The notes under the pieces are model-generated. The model was given only the letters and a program-made list of their open reading frames with translations, did not search any database and was not told where the DNA came from. From positions 4,278,001 through 4,342,000 of the forward strand of contig NZ_CP058907.1 in the NCBI RefSeq assembly GCF_013415845.1: 64,000 nt of DNA, read 5' to 3'. Origin of the DNA: Rhodopseudomonas palustris. Lineage in GTDB: Bacteria; Pseudomonadota; Alphaproteobacteria; Rhizobiales; Xanthobacteraceae. Numbering within the stretch: the stretch's first letter is position 1; every line of letters begins with the position of its first letter. Below, piece by piece: positions 59,459 through 64,000 of the stretch. A program made the position numbers and the translations under genes.

Positions 59459-60511
59459 TCAAAACGGCCCCGAGAACCACGTACCCGGCACGTCGTGCGG
59501 GAAGGTCCGCTGAGCGACCAGCGAGGCGATTTCGACCTCGCGGCCGAGCATCCGGCCGACAGCCTCAGCGATGTGTTCGGCGCGGACATGATAATTTTTG
59601 GTCAGCGCCGGGCTGGTGGCCTCAGGGACGTCCGGCGCGGCGAGGCGCTGCGGCGCGCTTTTGAGGCTCGCGAAGTGATCGGTCGCGACGCGCGCGACGA
59701 TTTCGCCGGCGACACCGCCGGTCAGATGCCCACTGTCCAGCGCCAGCAGACGCCCGGTTTTCTGCACCGATGCGATAACAGCCGGCCAGTCCAGCGGACG
59801 AATGCTGCGCAGGTCGATCAGATCGCAGGCGATGCCTTGCGTGGCGAGATGATCGACGGCATGCAGCGCTTCCACCGTCATGTAGCTCATCGCCACGATG
59901 GTCACCGCATCGCCCTGGCGCACGATGCGGGCCTTGCCGAGAGGGCTGCGGACATCGCCCGCCGGCACCTCGCCCTTCATGTTGTGCAGCCAGCGGTGCT
60001 CCAGGAAGATCACCGGATCGTCGTCGAAGATCGCGCCAAGCAGCAGCCCCTTGGCATCCTCGGCGGTGGTCGGCATCACCACCTTCAGCCCCGGGATATG
60101 CGCGAACCAGGATTGCAGGCTCTGCGAATGCGTCGGACCCTGGCCCCAGCCGCGGCCAATGATCATCCGGATGGTGATCGGCACGCCGCGCTTGCCGCCG
60201 AACATGAAGCGCCATTTGGCGGCGTTGTTGACGAGCTGATCGAGCGACAGCAGCGCGAAGTCGAGCCGCTGATGCGTCATCACCGGCCGCATCCCGTTCA
60301 GCGCCGCGCCGATCGCAAAGCCGGTCATCGCCGCTTCCGAGGTCGGCATGTCGAACACACGGTCGGAGCCGAACTGTTTGTGCAGGTCGAGCGTGGTGCC
60401 GAACACGCCCTTGGGGTCGTCGGTGCCTAGGCCGAAGCAGATCACATCGTCGTCGACCGCAAGCGCGGTGGCGAGCCCATCCCGGATGGCTGCGGCGAAG
60501 GTGGTTGCCAT
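59459..60511 (-). CDS. Dehydrogenase E1 component beta subunit (transketolase-like)
   Basis: 350 residues from ATG at 60511 after GGAGGG. The pyrimidine-binding domain (TSEAAMTGFAIGAALNGMRPVMTHQRLDF with the ThDP-activating Glu) and the C-terminal transketolase domain (VAMSYMTVEALHAVDHLATQGIACDLIDLRSIRPLD) are both present. It pairs with the alpha subunit 11 bases upstream. No E2 acyltransferase or E3 gene follows, so this pair probably does not form a classical 2-oxoacid dehydrogenase complex. It may instead transfer a ThDP-bound two- or three-carbon unit to a sugar. Confidence 0.9.
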   Translation of the reverse strand: MATTFAAAIRDGLATALAVDDDVICFGLGTDDPKGVFGTTLDLHKQFGSDRVFDMPTSEAAMTGFAIGAALNGMRPVMTHQRLDFALLSLDQLVNNAAKWRFMFGGKRGVPITIRMIIGRGWGQGPTHSQSLQSWFAHIPGLKVVMPTTAEDAKGLLLGAIFDDDPVIFLEHRWLHNMKGEVPAGDVRSPLGKARIVRQGDAVTIVAMSYMTVEALHAVDHLATQGIACDLIDLRSIRPLDWPAVIASVQKTGRLLALDSGHLTGGVAGEIVARVATDHFASLKSAPQRLAAPDVPEATSPALTKNYHVRAEHIAEAVGRMLGREVEIASLVAQRTFPHDVPGTWFSGPF

Positions 60512-60522
60512 TTTCGCCCTCC

Positions 60523-61500
60523 CTAGCCTGCTGCTGACGCATAGACGTCGGTGAAGGCGTCTTCGGGCGGCGGAAACGGCGAGCTTTCTGCGAAGGCGAA
60601 CGCCTCCTCGATCTCGGCATCGATCTCCGCCTGCATGTCGGCGACGTCGGCGGCGGTCACGATAGCTTCGGTGATCAGCGCACGCTGCAACGCCGGCACC
60701 GGATCGCGTAGCTTCCACGCCTCGAATTCGGCCATCGTGCGATAGCCGAGGTCGTTGTCGTACATCGGGCCGCAATGCTCGCGCCAGCGATAGGTCTCGA
60801 ATTCGTAGAACCGCGGCCCCTCGCCGGCCCGGATCGCCGCAACGCCTTCGCTCAGCGCGGCATACACGGCGCGCGCATCATTGCCGTCGCCGTGATGCGT
60901 CTTGAGGCCGAAGCCGGCGACAAGCTCGTACAGCTTGCGGCCGGGCGGCTGCCGCACCGACAGCGGCGAATACACCGAGTAGCCGTTGTTCTCGCACAGG
61001 AACAACACCGGGAGCTGCTTCACGACCGCGAAGTTCACCGACTCGAAGAACACGCCGGTTTCCGGAACCGCGTCGCCAAGAAACACGCAGGAAATCTGAC
61101 CCGTCTGATTCAGCTTCATCGGATACGACAGCCCGACGCCGACGGGCACCGTTCCGCCGACGATCGCGGTCGAGCCCATGAAGCCGACGCTCTCGTCGAC
61201 CAGATGCATCGAGCCGCCTTTGCCGCGGGCGCAGCCGGTGACCTTGCCGTAGATCTCGGCGATCATCGCCTTCAGTGATCCGCCCTTAGCAAGATAGTGC
61301 GCGTGGGCGCGATGACCGCTGACTGCAAGATCGGTCGGCCTCAGCACCGCTCCGGCCGCCGCAGAGACGGCCTCCTGCCCGACCGAGAGATGCGTCGGGC
61401 AGCGCATCTTCTGCTCGCCGTAGCGCGCCGCGATGGTCTCCTCCACGCTGCGGATCCGCAGCATGTCGAACAACAGGCGGCGCGAGGTCTCGGGATTCAT
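60523..61500 (-). CDS. Dehydrogenase E1 component alpha subunit
   Basis: 325 residues. The ThDP motif is LGDAVPETGVFFESVNFAVVKQLPVLFLCENN (GDx...NN). MHLVDESVGFMGSTAIVGGTVPVGVGLSY and TYRWREHCGP are typical of E1-alpha. Its ATG at 61500 overlaps the methyltransferase stop (ATGA). Together with the beta subunit it forms a ThDP heterotetramer; the absence of E2/E3 genes and the sugar-gene context argue against housekeeping pyruvate or branched-chain oxidation. Confidence 0.9.
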   Translation of the reverse strand: MNPETSRRLLFDMLRIRSVEETIAARYGEQKMRCPTHLSVGQEAVSAAAGAVLRPTDLAVSGHRAHAHYLAKGGSLKAMIAEIYGKVTGCARGKGGSMHLVDESVGFMGSTAIVGGTVPVGVGLSYPMKLNQTGQISCVFLGDAVPETGVFFESVNFAVVKQLPVLFLCENNGYSVYSPLSVRQPPGRKLYELVAGFGLKTHHGDGNDARAVYAALSEGVAAIRAGEGPRFYEFETYRWREHCGPMYDNDLGYRTMAEFEAWKLRDPVPALQRALITEAIVTAADVADMQAEIDAEIEEAFAFAESSPFPPPEDAFTDVYASAAG

Positions 61501-62156
61501 GGGATGAACCAGTAGTAATCGCCGGTGTAGCCGATCTGGGCGAAGAAGGCCTTCCACTCGTCGACATGCATGATGGTCTGAGCGGTCAGATTCCACGCCA
61601 TCATCCTGCGTTTCTCCTCGTCGTCGCGATAGGCATCGACGGTGATGAACGCGCCCTTGCGCGCCACCCGCTCGATCTCGCGCAGCGCAGCCGCACAGTC
61701 GTCACGGACGAGGTTGTGCACCGTGTTGACCGAGATCACCACGTCGAACGACTTATCGGCGAACGGCAGCTTCACCGCGCTGGCGACGCTGAGGTGGGGC
61801 TTCATGTCGTCGATCGCATGCGCGATCGCGTAATCCGAGACGTCGACGCCCTTCACGGTGATGCCGGGGATCAGCTCGGCCATATCGTGCAGCATGAAGC
61901 CTTTGGCGCAGCCGACATCGAGCACCGACGACGAGGCATCGAGGCCGAAATGCTGCTGGAAGGTCGGGATCACCGGCTGCCAGAACCGCGGCAAATAGTT
62001 GAAGCCGCCATAGCCGTGGCGGCGGTCGCCGTCGAAAAACTCCTTGCCGAAGCGCCGCGCAATCGCGCGATCCTCTTCGGACTTGGTTTGGCCGCGCTCG
62101 TCGACATTGCGCTTGGTGCGCGGATAGTTGACGAGCAGATCGATTTCCTGACCCAT
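61497..62156 (-). CDS. Class I SAM-dependent methyltransferase
   Basis: 219 residues from ATG at 62156, which follows TTGAGG. Motif I VLDVGCAKGFMLHDM, the acidic end of strand 2 (VKGVDVSDYAI) and motif IV-like SFDVVISVNTVHNL are present. It should methylate a small molecule, in this operon most likely a sugar. Overlaps E1-alpha by four bases; the upstream epimerase stop lies 8 bases before this ATG. Confidence 0.9.
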   Translation of the reverse strand: MGQEIDLLVNYPRTKRNVDERGQTKSEEDRAIARRFGKEFFDGDRRHGYGGFNYLPRFWQPVIPTFQQHFGLDASSSVLDVGCAKGFMLHDMAELIPGITVKGVDVSDYAIAHAIDDMKPHLSVASAVKLPFADKSFDVVISVNTVHNLVRDDCAAALREIERVARKGAFITVDAYRDDEEKRRMMAWNLTAQTIMHVDEWKAFFAQIGYTGDYYWFIP

Positions 62157-62164
62157 TGCGGTCC

Positions 62165-63202
62165 TCAAGGCTTGTGCGCGTAGTCGAACGGCTGGCTCTT
62201 CAGTTCTTCGAACCAGCGATCGATCCAGGCGATCGTCTGTTCGATGCCCTGCTCCAGCGTGATCTGGTCGCTCCAGCCGAGTTCGCTGCGCAATTTGCTG
62301 CTGTCGAGCTTGTAGGCGGCGTCCTTGCCGAGCCGCTCGCCAACGATCTCGACCTGATCCTCGAACCGCACGCCCATCATCGCGCAGATCATCTCCACCA
62401 GGGCGCGGATGGTGACGATCCGGTCGGTGGAGATGTGATAGCTGTCGCCAAGCTTGCCGTTGCAGGCGATCCGCCTGGTGGCGTCGGCGACATCGGCCGC
62501 ATGGATGAACGAGCGCTCCGAGGTTCCGCCGCCGTGCAGCTGCAGCTTGCGGCCGAGCTTGATGAACAGGATGGTGCGCGGCACGATCCGATACAGCCGC
62601 TGCCCGGGGCCATAGACATTGGCCGCACGGGTGAACAGCACGGGAAAGCCGTAGGCGCGGAAATACGATCGTAAGCTCATGTCGCCGGCGGCGCGCGACA
62701 CCGCATAGGGCGTCGATGGATCGAACACCGCATCCTCGGTCAGCGTGCCGGTGGCGTTGCCGTACACTTCCGGCGTGGTGACGTGGACGTAGCGCTCGAG
62801 GAAGTCACAAATCCGCAGACGCTCGTGCAGCCGCACCGTCGACACCACATTGGTCATGAACCAATGGTCCGGATTGGCCCAGCTCTCGCCGACCATGCTC
62901 TGCGCGGCAAAATTGATGATGCAGGGAAACCGCTCGGCGGTCACCAGTTGCATGATCGCGTCGAGATCGTGGTTGAGGTCGAGCTTCTGAAACCGGAAGC
63001 GATCGGCCTTCTTCCAGCGATACGGCAGGAATGCCGGATGCGGCTCGTCGGAGCGGCTGATGCCGACGACGTCGGCACCCTGGTCGAGCAGATAGCTGAC
63101 CATCGAGGCACCGGTAAACGAATTCGAACCGATCACCAGATATTTGTCGAAGCCCGCGCGGGCCATCGCACACGGCGCGGACGCGGGAACGATACCGGTC
63201 AC
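62165..63202 (-). CDS. NAD-dependent epimerase/dehydratase with Arg in the catalytic motif
   Basis: 345 residues from a GTG at 63202 that overlaps the upstream gene's stop; an ATG at 63166 is an alternative. The fold fits extended SDRs that act on NDP-sugars: VIGSNSFTGASMVSYLL cofactor loop, IINFAAQSMVGESWANP, TTPEVYGN, RAANVYGPGQR. The catalytic Tyr-x3-Lys reads YAVSR, with Arg in place of Lys, and the glycine loop is a GSNSFTG variant. It most resembles the GDP-mannose 4,6-dehydratase/GDP-6-deoxy-lyxo-hexose group. Its substrate is an NDP-sugar of unknown type. Confidence 0.88.
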   Translation of the reverse strand: MTGIVPASAPCAMARAGFDKYLVIGSNSFTGASMVSYLLDQGADVVGISRSDEPHPAFLPYRWKKADRFRFQKLDLNHDLDAIMQLVTAERFPCIINFAAQSMVGESWANPDHWFMTNVVSTVRLHERLRICDFLERYVHVTTPEVYGNATGTLTEDAVFDPSTPYAVSRAAGDMSLRSYFRAYGFPVLFTRAANVYGPGQRLYRIVPRTILFIKLGRKLQLHGGGTSERSFIHAADVADATRRIACNGKLGDSYHISTDRIVTIRALVEMICAMMGVRFEDQVEIVGERLGKDAAYKLDSSKLRSELGWSDQITLEQGIEQTIAWIDRWFEELKSQPFDYAHKP

Positions 63203-64000
63203 GCCTGTAGGCTCCGCTGCATCCAGCGCAGATTGTAGTGGCGGTCCTCGTTCTTCAATTCGCCGCGCTGGAATTTGACGATGATCTCGCGGATCGCGTC
63301 GTTCACCGTCTTCTTCGGCTTGAAGCCGGTCGCCAGCAGCTTGTCGGAATTGATCCGGTAGGAGCGCGGATCGTTCGAGGCGGTGACGGTGATCTTGGTC
63401 GGCACCTGGGCGTCGACCATCTTGGCGATGTCGAGGATCGAGATGTTCTCGAAACCGGCATTATAGATGCCGCGCAGCTCGGGCCGGTCGAGCAGCATCA
63501 GGTACAGATCGGTGATGTCGTCGATGTGGATGTTGGGACGGACCTGATTGCCGCCGAACACAGTAATCTCACCGTTGGTCAGCGCCTGCATGGTCAGCAT
63601 GTTGACCGAGACATCGAGCCGCATTCGCGGCGAGGGCCCGCACACCGTCGCCGGGCGTACGATCTGCACCGCCATGTCGCCGGCGTAGCTGAGCATCACC
63701 CGCTCGGCCACCATCTTGGTCTTGTTGTATTCGGAGATCGGCTCCAACGTCAGGTCCTCGGTGACCTGCTCTTCGTCCTTGATGCCGTAGACGCTGCCGG
63801 ACGACGCGTAGACGAAGCGCTGGATGCCGGCGCGCGCGGCGCGGTCGGCGAGCTGCATGGTGGCGAGTGCGCTGATCTCCCAGGTCAGCTTGGGATCGAG
63901 ATCGCCGCACGGATCGTTGGCCACCGAAGCCAGATGCACGATCGCGTCGATCCCGGAGAGGTCGATCGAGCTGGTATCGCGAACGTCGCCACGTATCACG
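63199..64000 (-). CDS. NAD-dependent epimerase/dehydratase (5' end outside the window)
   Basis: 267 visible residues; the N-terminal NAD-binding loop is beyond the right edge. Visible extended-SDR features: IVHLASVANDP, YASSGSVYG, catalytic YNKTK (Tyr-x3-Lys), RPATVCGPSPRMRLDV, FGGNQVRPNIHIDDITDLYLMLL. It epimerises or dehydrates an NDP-sugar. Its stop overlaps the GTG of the second epimerase, so the operon extends to the right of this window. Confidence 0.9.
   Translation of the reverse strand, partial: VIRGDVRDTSSIDLSGIDAIVHLASVANDPCGDLDPKLTWEISALATMQLADRAARAGIQRFVYASSGSVYGIKDEEQVTEDLTLEPISEYNKTKMVAERVMLSYAGDMAVQIVRPATVCGPSPRMRLDVSVNMLTMQALTNGEITVFGGNQVRPNIHIDDITDLYLMLLDRPELRGIYNAGFENISILDIAKMVDAQVPTKITVTASNDPRSYRINSDKLLATGFKPKKTVNDAIREIIVKFQRGELKNEDRHYNLRWMQRSLQA

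Noticed and set aside
59459..61500. Pyruvate or branched-chain dehydrogenase complex
   Set aside because: E2 and E3 genes are missing on both sides and the alpha gene overlaps a methyltransferase in a sugar operon.

Overview
This is a GC-rich chromosomal window from an alphaproteobacterium. It looks most like the Rhodopseudomonas/Bradyrhizobium group (Nitrobacteraceae). The pointers are FliX, FlaF, FlbT and CckA next to flagellar genes, a GrlR-like small protein, DUF3551-type and FliO-like proteins, and two families of dispersed palindromic repeats that begin with GTCATTGCGAG or GTCATTCCGG. The species call is an inference from gene content; no rRNA or tRNA gene was found.

Layout. 1-13.4 kb is mixed housekeeping and accessory DNA: a GNAT-type acyltransferase, a DsbA/FrnE oxidoreductase, an XRE regulator with a paired operator facing a small membrane protein, a SET-domain methyltransferase with a histone-H1-like tail, a YciB-like membrane protein, class I fumarase, a PD-(D/E)XK-like protein, a GFA-domain protein and a glutathione transferase. 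13.5-17.5 kb holds a Tim44-like protein and the hybrid kinase CckA. 17.6-23.5 kb is the first flagellar block: flgB-flgC-fliE-fliQ-fliR-flhB on the minus strand and fliO-fliP on the plus strand. 23.6-30.4 kb holds a 1242-residue TPR-like secreted protein, a GrlR-like protein and a tetR-carboxylesterase pair. 30.5-37.2 kb is the second flagellar block: fliL-fliM-DUF6468-motE on minus and flgF-flgG-flgA-flgH on plus. 37.3-42.4 kb is an RND efflux pump with a divergent TetR repressor. 42.6-50.5 kb has dksA, then fliX, flgI, a rod-binding protein, a FlgN-like chaperone, a FlaG-like protein, flaF, flbT and a giant flagellin. From 51 kb a TPR/GT41 glycosyltransferase diverges from the flagellin. 53.2-64 kb is a minus-strand nucleotide-sugar operon containing three subunits of thiamine-diphosphate enzymes.

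How the parts fit. Five sites matching TTAA-N7-TTAA and/or TTAACCAT, the CtrA box known from Caulobacter, lie in front of flgB, fliL, fliX, the flagellin and the large TPR gene. CckA, the top kinase of the CtrA pathway, is encoded directly beside flhB. Two GG-N10-GC (sigma-54 -24/-12) candidates lie in front of flgF and flgI. Together they suggest a Caulobacter-like flagellar hierarchy, with CtrA-driven early genes and sigma-54-driven late rod/ring genes. The flagellin has a long untranslated leader and sits beside flbT/flaF, its usual post-transcriptional regulators. The divergent O-GlcNAc-transferase-like enzyme probably glycosylates flagellin.

The least ordinary part is the 53-64 kb operon. 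It has an acetolactate-synthase-like enzyme, an E1-alpha/E1-beta pair without E2/E3, a cytidylyltransferase-PfkB fusion in the reverse order to HldE, a sugar-1-phosphate nucleotidyltransferase carrying an in-frame palindromic repeat, two NAD epimerase/dehydratases, an SDR, an MDR dehydrogenase and a methyltransferase. This reads as a pathway for an unusual, probably carbon-chain-extended or branched, surface sugar. The product is not known from the sequence.
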